Shown piece after piece: positions 42,837-50,894 of a stretch of DNA of 64,000 nt. Within the stretch, counting starts at the first letter, position 1. Every line of letters starts with the position of its first letter. This DNA comes from an uncultured Clostridia bacterium (GTDB taxonomy: Bacteria; Bacillota; Clostridia; Lachnospirales; Anaerotignaceae): the NCBI GenBank assembly GCA_937901125.1, contig CALCGT010000023.1, positions 1 to 64,000 on the forward strand, given 5' to 3'. Position numbers and translations under genes: made by a program. A model generated the notes under the pieces. The model was not told the DNA's origin and searched no databases. It was given only the letters and a program-made list of their open reading frames with translations.

Positions 42837-44069
42837 ATGAAAAAGTTTATTGCTCTGGCTCTGGCCTCTGTCATGACACTGTCTCTGGCAGCCTGCGGCG
42901 GCGGTTCTGAAGATGCAGCAACATCTTCTGTTTCTGGCACAGCCATCAGCGGCGACACCATCAAGATCGGTGTTTTCGAACCTACCACAGGCGAAAACGG
43001 CGGCGGCGGTATGCAGGAGGTTCTGGGTATCCGTTATGCAAACACAGTAGCACCTACCGTTGATATCAACGGCACCACCTACAACATCGAACTGGTAGAA
43101 GTTGATAACCAGTCCGATAAGACAGCAGCTGTTACAGCAGCACAGTCTCTAATCTCTTCTGGCGTTGTGGGCGTTCTGGGCTCCTATGGCTCCGGCGTTT
43201 CCATCGCAGCAGGTCAGACTTTTGCTGAAGCAGGCGTTCCCGCCATCGGTTGCTCCTGCACAAACCCTCAGGTTACAGCAGGCAACGATTTCTACTTCAG
43301 AACATGCTTCCTGGATCCTTTCCAGGGCACAGTAATGGCTTCCTACGCAGCAGAAGAAATGGGCTACAAAACAGCTGCTATCGTAAGCCAGAACGGCGAT
43401 GACTACTCCACAGGGATCGCAGCTTACTTCAAAAAGGCATTCGAATCTCTGGGCGGCACAATTGTTGCTGACGAAACCTACCAGACAAACGAATCCGACT
43501 TCAATGCCATCCTGACAACTGTAAAACAGTCCGAAGCAGAATGTGTATTCATCCCCTGCTCTATCGCAACAGCAACTCTGATCCTGCCCCAGGCAAAAGC
43601 AAACGGTCTGGACGCACACATTCTGGGTTCCGATACATGGGAAAATGAATCCATCGTCATCGCAGCGGGCGACGCAGCAGAAGGCGTTGTATTCTCCACA
43701 TTCTTCGATGAAAACGATGAATCCACACCTCTGGCAAAAGACTTTGTTAACGGCTTCAAAGCATACCTGAACGAAGATGCACAGCGCATCACTCTGAACG
43801 GCGGCACAGACGGCGTAGCAGCTGTATCCGCTCTGGGTTATGACGGTTACATGACAATGGTAACAGCTCTGGCATCTCTGGATGGCACAGAAGGTGACCT
43901 GACAAGCGTAAACCTGCGCGATGCCCTAGCAGCAGTCAACTATGACGGCGTAACAGGCAACATCACTTTCGATGCAAACGGCGACGCTAACAAAGACGCT
44001 GCTTATCTGAAGAAGGTTGAAGGCGGCAATTTCGTATTCGTGAAGAAACAGCTGGACGAAACAAAATAA
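42837..44069 (+). CDS. livJ: Branched-chain amino acid ABC transporter, substrate-binding lipoprotein
   Basis: 410 residues. A lipoprotein signal with lipobox LAAC (Cys20) anchors it outside the membrane; a short Ser/Thr linker follows. The periplasmic-binding-protein type I fold shows IKIGVFEPTTGENG at its start and VEVDNQSDKTAAVTAAQSLISSGVVGVLGSYGSG with the ligand-contact Ser/Gly. The class binds leucine, isoleucine, valine or related amino acids. Codon use is strongly biased (many gca, ctg, gtt), as in highly expressed genes. A terminator after the gene would keep its level above that of the permease genes. Confidence 0.94.
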   Translation: MKKFIALALASVMTLSLAACGGGSEDAATSSVSGTAISGDTIKIGVFEPTTGENGGGGMQEVLGIRYANTVAPTVDINGTTYNIELVEVDNQSDKTAAVTAAQSLISSGVVGVLGSYGSGVSIAAGQTFAEAGVPAIGCSCTNPQVTAGNDFYFRTCFLDPFQGTVMASYAAEEMGYKTAAIVSQNGDDYSTGIAAYFKKAFESLGGTIVADETYQTNESDFNAILTTVKQSEAECVFIPCSIATATLILPQAKANGLDAHILGSDTWENESIVIAAGDAAEGVVFSTFFDENDESTPLAKDFVNGFKAYLNEDAQRITLNGGTDGVAAVSALGYDGYMTMVTALASLDGTEGDLTSVNLRDALAAVNYDGVTGNITFDANGDANKDAAYLKKVEGGNFVFVKKQLDETK

Positions 44070-44110
44070 GTCTCTTTGCTTCGGGTGATCCCGAAACGAA
44101 CCAAAGAAAT

Positions 44111-44145
44111 TTTTGCGGCGGGATAGATCGTCCCGCCGCTTTTTC
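44111..44145 (+). terminator. Intra-operon terminator after livJ
   Basis: GCGGCGGGA-TAGATCG-TCCCGCCGC (44115-44139) followed by TTTTT. It lies inside the operon; partial termination gives excess binding protein. Confidence 0.85.
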
Positions 44146-44191
44146 ATTAGCAGTCTTTTCCGGAAGGAAAAGAAATAACCTTATTATCGGC

Positions 44192-44240
44192 TTATGAAGG
44201 TTTATACAGATCACTTTGTGGTCTCTATAAACCTTCATAA
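44192..44240 (+). repeat. 15-bp inverted repeat, long hairpin before livH
   Basis: TTATGAAGGTTTATA (44192-44206) and TATAAACCTTCATAA (44226-44240) are perfectly complementary; the loop holds a further stem GATCAC-TTT-GTGGTC. No T tract. It may be a processing or stability site, or a regulatory element just before the livH ribosome site. Confidence 0.7.
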
Positions 44241-44263
44241 ATAACAATGTCAGGAGGTTTCTT

Positions 44264-45151
44264 ATGACATCAACAGCATTCTTACAATACTGCCTGACGG
44301 GCATTTCCATCGGCGGCATCTATGCCCTGATCGCCATTGGTTACACCATGGTTTACGGCATCCTGCGCCTGATCAACTTTGCCCACGGCGACATTTTCAT
44401 GATGGCAGCATACTTTATGATCTTCGCCATGGTGGACTTTGCGCTGCCCTGGTATGTTTCCATCGTTATCGTTTTGGCTGCGACCATCCTTTTGGGCGTT
44501 GTCATCGAAAAAGTGGCCTATAAGCCCCTGCGCAGTTCCCCTCGTATGTCTATCATGATCTCTGCCATCGGTGTTTCCTACCTGCTGCAGAATCTGGCTA
44601 CATACCTGTTCTCCGCTCTGCCTAAAGGCTATCCCAAAATCGATTTCCTTATGAAGACCATCACCATCGGCGGTATCTCTACTTCCGTGGTAACCTTCAT
44701 CACCCCTATCCTGACGCTTGTATTCGTTTTCCTGCTGCTGCAGCTGATCAACCATACAAAGATCGGTATGGCTATGCGGGCCGTTTCCAAGGATTTCGAA
44801 ACTTCTCAGCTGATGGGCATCAAGATCAACCGCGTCATCAGCTTTACCTTTGTCATCGGTTGTTTCCTGGCCGGTGTAGGTTCTATCCTGTATTTCACAC
44901 CCCGCCCCTCTGTCTATCCCCTGGTAGGCTCTTTGCCCGGTCTGAAATGCTTCATTGCCGCAGTATTCGGCGGCATCGGCTCCATCCCCGGCGCGATGCT
45001 GGGCGGCTTTGTCATTGGTCTTTCCGAAACCTTTATCAAGGCTGCAGGCTATTCTGAATTCAGTGATGTATTCACATTCATCCTGCTGATCGTTGTTCTG
45101 CTGTTCAAGCCTACAGGGCTTTTCGGCGAAAAGATCACAGAAAAAGTGTAA
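44264..45151 (+). CDS. livH: Branched-chain amino acid ABC transporter permease
   Basis: 295 residues with about eight membrane helices. GISIGGIYALIAIGYTMVYGILRLINFAHGDIFM is the N-terminal signature of LivH; ISVATLI-like and AVFGGIGSIPGAMLGGFVIG is the EAA-type loop that docks the ATPases. It pairs with LivM. The ATG follows CAGGAGGTTTCTT. The LivM gene starts 15 bases further on. Confidence 0.95.
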   Translation: MTSTAFLQYCLTGISIGGIYALIAIGYTMVYGILRLINFAHGDIFMMAAYFMIFAMVDFALPWYVSIVIVLAATILLGVVIEKVAYKPLRSSPRMSIMISAIGVSYLLQNLATYLFSALPKGYPKIDFLMKTITIGGISTSVVTFITPILTLVFVFLLLQLINHTKIGMAMRAVSKDFETSQLMGIKINRVISFTFVIGCFLAGVGSILYFTPRPSVYPLVGSLPGLKCFIAAVFGGIGSIPGAMLGGFVIGLSETFIKAAGYSEFSDVFTFILLIVVLLFKPTGLFGEKITEKV

Positions 45152-45166
45152 GGGCAGGTGAACGAT

Positions 45167-46261
45167 ATGACAGAACAGAAAAAACACAAACTATCCATCC
45201 TCCTTTCCGTAATCGCCATTGTTGTTTTGGCAATCTTCTTGGTGGGTGTCAACAAATTCACTTCCCCCACCTATATGCTGCGTACGGTACTGCAGCTGGG
45301 TACCATCTATGCACTGGTGGCAGTTTCCATGAACCTGTTGAACGGCTTTACCGGGCTGTTTTCTCTGGGGCAGGCGGGCTTTATGGCTTTGGGTGCCTAT
45401 ACCTTCGCCATCTTCACCATCCCTGTGAACCAGCGTCCAGGTGTATACTATCTGTACGGTGTGGCCGACTGGCTGGCAAATATTGAACTGCCCATCGCGG
45501 CAGCCCTCATCATTGCCGGTATCGTCTGCGCCATCATGGCAGCCCTCATCGGTGCCCCTGTACTGCGGCTGAAAAGTGACTACTTCGCCATTGCCACACT
45601 GGGCTTTGCGGAAATCGTCCGTATCATCGTGGGCAGCTCTCCTATGAACCGCATCACCAACGGCTCTCTGGGGCTGAAGCTGATCCCCAAATTCCCCAAC
45701 TTCTATTTCCCCTTTATCGTTGTAGCCATCTGCATCTTTATCGTTTGGCTGCTGATCAACTCTTCCTATGGCAGAGCCTTCAAAGCTATCCGTGAAGATG
45801 AAATCGCCGCAGAAGCAATGGGGATCAATCTGGCAAAGCATAAACAGATGTCCTTTATCATCAGCTCCTTCTTCGCCGGCATCGGCGGTGCGCTGATGGC
45901 AATGTATATGGGTGCCATCACATCCACTACATTCAACATCACTCTGACATATAATATCCTGCTGATCGTCGTCATCGGCGGTATGGGTTCCATGACCGGC
46001 AGCATCATCTCCTCCTTCATTGTCATTGCAGCAAGGGAATGGTGGCTCCGCTTTTTGGATCAGCCCTTCTTCATCGCCGGAGTGCAGATCCCTCTGTTCA
46101 AATCAGGCTTTCGTATGGTAGTATTCTCCATCATCCTGATGATCGTGGTTCTGTTCTTCCGCAAGGGCATCATGGGCACCAAAGAATTCAACTGGAACTT
46201 TATTCTGAAGCGTTTGGATAAAAAAGAAAAAACTCCCGTAGGAGGTGAGGGCAATGAGTGA
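45167..46261 (+). CDS. livM: Branched-chain amino acid ABC transporter permease
   Basis: 364 residues with about ten membrane helices. VSMNLLNGFTGLFSLGQAGFMALGAY is the LivM signature, and GMGSMTGSIISSFIV is the EAA-type loop. An uncharged segment (FTIPVNQRPGVYYLYG) lies between helices 3 and 4. I start at the ATG at 45167, 5 bases after AGGTGA; a GTG 9 bases upstream is possible. It ends inside the start region of livG (overlap of 8 bases). Confidence 0.94.
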   Translation: MTEQKKHKLSILLSVIAIVVLAIFLVGVNKFTSPTYMLRTVLQLGTIYALVAVSMNLLNGFTGLFSLGQAGFMALGAYTFAIFTIPVNQRPGVYYLYGVADWLANIELPIAAALIIAGIVCAIMAALIGAPVLRLKSDYFAIATLGFAEIVRIIVGSSPMNRITNGSLGLKLIPKFPNFYFPFIVVAICIFIVWLLINSSYGRAFKAIREDEIAAEAMGINLAKHKQMSFIISSFFAGIGGALMAMYMGAITSTTFNITLTYNILLIVVIGGMGSMTGSIISSFIVIAAREWWLRFLDQPFFIAGVQIPLFKSGFRMVVFSIILMIVVLFFRKGIMGTKEFNWNFILKRLDKKEKTPVGGEGNE

Positions 46262-47102
46262 AAAAAAGACCATCTTGAATGTAAAAGATGTAACGATGCA
46301 GTTTGGTGGTGTCGTTGCCGTAAATAACCTCACTCTGAAAGTAAGAGAAGGGGAAATCGTTTCCCTGATCGGCCCCAACGGCGCAGGGAAAACAACTGCC
46401 TTTAACGTCATCACAGGCGTATATGCTCCCACCAACGGTGAAGTAAAATTCCATGGCAACACTATCATTTCCAACTACCCTAAGGGGAAAATGGATAAAC
46501 TATATGCAGGGGAAAACAAAGGCAAATACAAAAAAATGCTGGAACCGACCCCTGATAAGATCACAAAACTGGGCATCGCCCGCACCTTCCAGAATATCCG
46601 CCTGTTCAAGGAACTGACCGTTCTGGAAAACGTGCTGATCGCAAAGCACATGCGGATGAAAGCCAATATCTTTGCGGATACCTTCCGCCTGAACCATAAG
46701 GAAGAACAGAAAATGCGGAAAGATTCTCTGGAACTCTTGCGTATTCTGGCCCTGTATGATGTAAAGGATGAAATTGCATCCTCTCTGCCCTATGGTAAGC
46801 AAAGACATCTGGAAATCGCCCGTGCATTGGCAACAGAGCCTTCTCTGCTGCTGCTGGATGAACCTGCCGCAGGGCTGAACCCCCAGGAAACAGACGAACT
46901 GACAGAGTTCATCAAGGATATCCGCAATAAATTCCACCTGACAATCTTCATGATCGAGCACCACATGAATCTGGTTATGGATATTTCCGACTGGATCTAC
47001 GTGATCGACTTCGGGAAACAGATCGCCAACGGCACCCCGGTGGAAATCCAGAATAACCAGCATGTAATCGACGCATATTTGGGGGTGGCTGATGATGAGT
47101 AA
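46254..47102 (+). CDS. livG: Branched-chain amino acid ABC transporter ATP-binding protein
   Basis: 282 residues. Walker A GPNGAGKTT, a Q-loop region RTFQNIRLFKELTVLEN, the ABC signature region LPYGKQRHLEIARAL (altered from LSGGQ to YGKQ, as common in LivG), Walker B LLLLDEPAAGLNP and IEHHM. A lysine-rich insertion (KGKMDKLYAGENKGKYKKMLE, about 80-100) is longer than in the E. coli protein. ATG 46254 after GGAGGTG. It energises transport with LivF. Confidence 0.95.
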   Translation: MSEKKTILNVKDVTMQFGGVVAVNNLTLKVREGEIVSLIGPNGAGKTTAFNVITGVYAPTNGEVKFHGNTIISNYPKGKMDKLYAGENKGKYKKMLEPTPDKITKLGIARTFQNIRLFKELTVLENVLIAKHMRMKANIFADTFRLNHKEEQKMRKDSLELLRILALYDVKDEIASSLPYGKQRHLEIARALATEPSLLLLDEPAAGLNPQETDELTEFIKDIRNKFHLTIFMIEHHMNLVMDISDWIYVIDFGKQIANGTPVEIQNNQHVIDAYLGVADDE

Positions 47103-47808
47103 TATTCTTGAGATCAAAAATCTGGTGGTTTCCTACGGCGGTATCGAGGCTGTTAAGGGCATCAACATCACCGTGCCCGAAGGCCAGATCGTGACCCTGA
47201 TCGGTGCCAACGGCGCAGGCAAATCCACAACACTGAAATCTATCTCCGGTCTGGTGAAGCCCAAGCAGGCTTCTATCCTCTATAAGGGGCAGGAGATCGT
47301 GGGCAAAACCCCCGACTATATCGTTTCCCAGGGCATCACACTAGTGCCTGAGGGCAGACGGGTATTCCCCAACCTGACCGTTTTGGAAAACCTGAAGATT
47401 GGTGCATATCTCAGAAAGGACAGCCTGAAGGAGGACCTAGAATACATCTATTCCCTCTTCCCCCGTCTAAAAGAAAGAGAATGGCAGATGGCAGGTACCC
47501 TTTCCGGCGGCGAACAGCAGATGCTGGCCGTGGGCCGTGCCCTCATGAGCAGACCCAAGGTCATCATGATGGATGAACCTTCTCTGGGGCTAGCACCTTT
47601 GGTGGTTAAGGATATTTTCAAAATCATCCAGACCATCAATGAACAGGGCATTACCGTCCTGCTGATCGAACAGAACGCCAATATGGCCCTGAAGGTTGCC
47701 CATAAGGCTTACGTTATCGAAACCGGCAACATCACCATGGAAGGCACCGGCGCAGAGCTGCTGGCAAATGAAGAGATCAAACAGGCTTATCTGGGGAAAA
47801 CGAAATAA
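47092..47808 (+). CDS. livF: Branched-chain amino acid ABC transporter ATP-binding protein
   Basis: 238 residues. Walker A GANGAGKST, Q-loop LVPEGRRVFPNLTVLENL, signature LSGGEQQMLAVGRAL, Walker B VIMMDEPSLGLAP and switch IEQN. The start overlaps the end of livG; ATG at 47092 or 47095 are both possible after GGGGGTGG. It is the last gene of the liv operon. Confidence 0.95.
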   Translation: MMSNILEIKNLVVSYGGIEAVKGINITVPEGQIVTLIGANGAGKSTTLKSISGLVKPKQASILYKGQEIVGKTPDYIVSQGITLVPEGRRVFPNLTVLENLKIGAYLRKDSLKEDLEYIYSLFPRLKEREWQMAGTLSGGEQQMLAVGRALMSRPKVIMMDEPSLGLAPLVVKDIFKIIQTINEQGITVLLIEQNANMALKVAHKAYVIETGNITMEGTGAELLANEEIKQAYLGKTK

Positions 47809-47836
47809 GAATGCAATCCCCCGAGGGAAAGCAAAC

Positions 47837-47866
47837 AAAAAAGGACTTTTTACGAAGTCCTTTTTT
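47837..47866. terminator. Bidirectional terminator after livF
   Basis: AAAAAAGGACT-TTTTACGA-AGTCCTTTTTT between convergent genes. Confidence 0.88.
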
Positions 47867-47873
47867 GTTGTGT

Positions 47874-49232
47874 TTATGTAATACTGCTGTGTTCCCACCG
47901 ATGCCCTTTATATCGAACAAGAAACAGCACGGCACGCACTGCCCAGTCAATGGTCATTGCCACCCAAACGCCGAACACGCCCATTCCCATCCTTACGCCC
48001 AGGATATAGCTGAACCCAATACGGAACACCCACATGGAAACGATAGACCAAACCATGCAATATTTTACATCACTGGCGGCACGAAGGGTATTTGCCAATG
48101 TGAAGGCCTCAGGCCAGATGATGATTGCAATAACACCATGCCACCAAAGGATTTTTCGGGTATATTCCATAGCCTCAGGAGACAGATGATACAGATACAT
48201 CACCACAGGCAAAATCGCCAGAATGACCGCTGTAAAAATGATCGTCAGCACATGGACCAGCTTCACGATCTTACGGGTATAGAATCTTGCCATATCATAA
48301 TCCCCTGCCCCCACACAGCGGGAGCAAACAGTGATGACTGCCATCCCCACGCTCATGCCGGGCAAAACCTGAAATGTCGCCAGAATATTGGAAACGGCAT
48401 TGGCAGCGATAGAAGCCGTACCAAAGGTGGCGATCATACTCAGCACCATGATCTTCCCCAGCTGGAACATACCGTTTTCCAAGCCATTGGGTACGCCGAT
48501 ATAGGCGATCTTTTTCAGCAATTCCCCATCCAGACGGAAGGAAAAGGGCTTTTCCAGATGCAGATGCAGAGAAGGGCTTCGCAGCAGCAGTGTGATGCCA
48601 ACACCCGCAAACATACGGGAAGCCAATGTAGCCGTTGCCGCACCGGCAACCCCCATTTTAAACCCAAAAATCAGGATGGCATTGCCGCAGACATTGATGG
48701 TATTCATGATTATGGAAAGATACATGGGCACCTTGGCATTTCCCTGGGTACGGAATACCGCAGCACCGGCGTTATACAGAGCAATAAAGGGAATGGATGC
48801 TGTAACGATCACCAGATAGGTCTTTGCCACCTCCATTACATTTGCTTCAATGTCTCCAAATACATGATGTAAGATCAGATTGCGTGTCAGATAGATCACT
48901 GCCATAACGATGACAGAAGCCACCGCTGTAAATAAGATCAGCTGATTAACAGCCTTGTTGGCCTTCTCCCGATTATTCTGCCCGATATACTGCCCCGCAA
49001 CGACAGCACCACCGGTGGCCAGTGCCGCAAACAGATAAATCAGCAGGATAAAGATAGTATCCACCAGAGAAACGCCAGAAACGGCATGTTCCCCAACGTT
49101 GGCTACCATGATAGAGTCACACATCCCTACCAGTACTGCCAAAAACTGTTCAATGATCATTGGTACGATCAGCCGCTTCAAATCATGATTGGAAAAATAA
49201 TAGGATTTCTCCTCCATTTTGACTGCTTCCAT
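47874..49232 (-). CDS. MATE-family efflux transporter
   Basis: 452 residues, 12 membrane helices, DinF/NorM-like. It exports cationic compounds with Na+ or H+. Family features are IEQFLAVLVGMCDSIMVANVGEHAVSGVSL in helix 1-2, AALATGGAVVAGQYIGQNNREKANKAV after helix 3, and the second-half repeat PNGLENGMFQLGKIMVLSMIATFGTASIAANAVSNIL. The ATG at 49232 follows AAGGAGAAAAATC. It is monocistronic with an upstream terminator at 49305-49338. Substrate unknown. Confidence 0.95.
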   Translation of the reverse strand: MEAVKMEEKSYYFSNHDLKRLIVPMIIEQFLAVLVGMCDSIMVANVGEHAVSGVSLVDTIFILLIYLFAALATGGAVVAGQYIGQNNREKANKAVNQLILFTAVASVIVMAVIYLTRNLILHHVFGDIEANVMEVAKTYLVIVTASIPFIALYNAGAAVFRTQGNAKVPMYLSIIMNTINVCGNAILIFGFKMGVAGAATATLASRMFAGVGITLLLRSPSLHLHLEKPFSFRLDGELLKKIAYIGVPNGLENGMFQLGKIMVLSMIATFGTASIAANAVSNILATFQVLPGMSVGMAVITVCSRCVGAGDYDMARFYTRKIVKLVHVLTIIFTAVILAILPVVMYLYHLSPEAMEYTRKILWWHGVIAIIIWPEAFTLANTLRAASDVKYCMVWSIVSMWVFRIGFSYILGVRMGMGVFGVWVAMTIDWAVRAVLFLVRYKGHRWEHSSIT

Positions 49233-49304
49233 GATTTTTCTCCTTTCTTTTTTCTCTTTCGTACAGACCTGCCCTTTTGGAAAAATGATCTCATCCCAAA
49301 AGAG

Positions 49305-49338
49305 AAAAGAGTCTCCAAACTACAGTGGATACTCTTTT
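49305..49338 (-). terminator. Terminator of the LysE-family gene
   Basis: AAAAGAGTCTCC (49305-49316) pairs with GGATACTCTTTT (49327-49338), one mismatch; A and T tracts on both ends. Confidence 0.75.
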
Positions 49339-49359
49339 ATGCTATTTTATGTAAATTTG

Positions 49360-49950
49360 TCAATGAAACAAGGAGAGGGCGCAATAGACCAGCAGCAGTG
49401 CCATCACCACATTCAGGATCTTCTTGTACTCCTCAAAGAATTTCTGGAAAATGGAACCGAACAACAGCCAGCAGATATTGGAAAACAGCACAACAAACCA
49501 GTTGATGACCAGCGTCAGGGCAAACATGCCAAAGGAACGGTCATAGGGGAAAACAAAGTTGGTGATCAGAGTCATACCATACAAGAGCCCCTTGGGATTG
49601 ACGAACTGCAGGATGATCCCCACATGAAAAGCCGTGGTATCCAGCTGGAGCTTGCTTTCCTTTTTATCCCTGGGCTTATCCCGCCAGATGGTCCACGCCA
49701 GCCAGAGGATGTATAACGCACCGATAGGCGTCATCACCTTCAGGATTACGGGGATATAGGAATAGATGAAAAGATTACAGCCAATGGCGCAAAGCAAGAT
49801 CAGCGTAAAGCCCGTAGTGACGCCAAAGCAGAATTTCAGGCTTTTCCTGAAGCCGAAATTGGTTCCGTTTGCCATACACATCAGGTTATTGGGTCCCGGT
49901 GTGATACAGGAGACGAAGATATAAGAGAAAAATGCAAACCAATTGAACAT
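49360..49950 (-). CDS. LysE/RhtB-family amino acid exporter
   Basis: 196 residues with six membrane helices. FVSCITPGPNNLMCMANGTNFGFRKSLKFCFGVTTGF (helix 1 and its loop) carries the conserved TPGPNN, and FHVGIILQFVNPKGLLYGMTL carries the NPK motif after helix 4. The family exports lysine, threonine, homoserine or other amino acids. I start at ATG 49950 (MFNWFAFF) after AGGAGGAACTC rather than 30 bases upstream. Confidence 0.93.
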   Translation of the reverse strand: MFNWFAFFSYIFVSCITPGPNNLMCMANGTNFGFRKSLKFCFGVTTGFTLILLCAIGCNLFIYSYIPVILKVMTPIGALYILWLAWTIWRDKPRDKKESKLQLDTTAFHVGIILQFVNPKGLLYGMTLITNFVFPYDRSFGMFALTLVINWFVVLFSNICWLLFGSIFQKFFEEYKKILNVVMALLLVYCALSLFH

Positions 49951-49970
49951 GAGTTCCTCCTGATACATCA

Positions 49971-50000
49971 AAAATGCCACTTTATAAAAAGTGGCTTTTT
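49971..50000 (-). terminator. Terminator of rex
   Basis: GCCACTTT-ATAA-AAAGTGGC (49976-49995); the reverse strand continues ATTTTTGATG. Confidence 0.85.
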
Positions 50001-50001
50001 C

Positions 50002-50712
50002 TTATTCTTCCTCGTTTTCTTTCAGGGGCTTCACAGGCAGACCATCTTTCAGCTGATGTTCATGCATATCTTCGCCACTGTAGTACATTTCGTTGATCTT
50101 ATAGAGCAATGTCATCAGGCTGTCTGTCAGGTGAACATTTTCCACCAAAACATCATCGGGAACCTGCAGATCCACATGGCTGAAATTCCACATGCCTTTC
50201 ACACCCCATTTTGCCAGATCGTTGGCTACCTTCACCGCCTGCGAACGGGGAAGAGTCAGGATCGCAACATCCACGGGGTTGTTTTTCACATAGGCCTCCA
50301 TTTGGTCGATATCGTACACTTCTACGCCGCGGATGGTCATCCCAATCAGACGGGGATTGATATCGAATACAGCCTTGATGACAAAACCACGCTTCTCGAA
50401 ATTGGTATAGTTCACCAAAGCCTGCCCGATATTACCGCCGCCTACGACGATCATATTGTACAATCTATCCAAACCTAAGATCTTTTTGATTTCATTGTAG
50501 AGGTATTCAACGTTATACCCATAGCCCTGCTGACCAAAACCGCCGAAATTGTTGAGATCCTGGCGAATCTGGGAAGCGGTGATGTTCATTTTTGCACTGA
50601 GCTCTTTTGAGGAAATGCGAGTGATATCACTTTCCAGCAAGTCGCCCAAATAGCGATAGTATCTGGGTAATCTGTTGATTACTGCCGGGGAGATCTTTTT
50701 TTCGCTGTCCAT
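50002..50712 (-). CDS. rex: Redox-sensing transcriptional repressor Rex
   Basis: 236 residues. Rex binds DNA when the NADH/NAD+ ratio is low and leaves it when NADH is high, controlling fermentation genes. The N-terminal winged helix reads AVINRLPRYYRYLGDL and ITASQIRQDLNNFGGFGQQGYGYNV; the Rossmann domain has VVGGGNIGQALVNY, and the C-terminal swapped helix ends before an acidic tail. The ATG at 50712 lies 11 bases after GAGAGG. It is divergent from the ABC-F gene and preceded by a strong promoter with a palindrome. Confidence 0.97.
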   Translation of the reverse strand: MDSEKKISPAVINRLPRYYRYLGDLLESDITRISSKELSAKMNITASQIRQDLNNFGGFGQQGYGYNVEYLYNEIKKILGLDRLYNMIVVGGGNIGQALVNYTNFEKRGFVIKAVFDINPRLIGMTIRGVEVYDIDQMEAYVKNNPVDVAILTLPRSQAVKVANDLAKWGVKGMWNFSHVDLQVPDDVLVENVHLTDSLMTLLYKINEMYYSGEDMHEHQLKDGLPVKPLKENEEE

Positions 50713-50789
50713 AAATTCCAAATCCTCTCATTATAGAGTAAGACAAAAGAAAACAAAATTACTGTTTCTTTTATTTTTAAGTCAATTTT

Positions 50790-50825
50790 AGTATAGCACT
50801 CCTGTTATTTTATTGTCAACAATAA
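50790..50825 (-). promoter_or_regulatory. Promoter of rex with 16-bp palindrome
   Basis: Reverse strand TTGACA (50814-50819), 18-base spacer, TATACT (50790-50795). TTATTGT-CA-ACAATAA (50810-50825) overlaps the -35. It is a good operator candidate, possibly for Rex itself, but it is not the usual Rex box (TTGTTAA-N4-TTAACAA). A second TATAAT at 50733-50738 lies closer to the gene. Confidence 0.55.
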
Positions 50826-50894
50826 CTCTTTTAATCCACTGGATTTTCTGTTATCATAAAAGCAGAAAATGCACTGCAAACGGAGGTTGTATAA

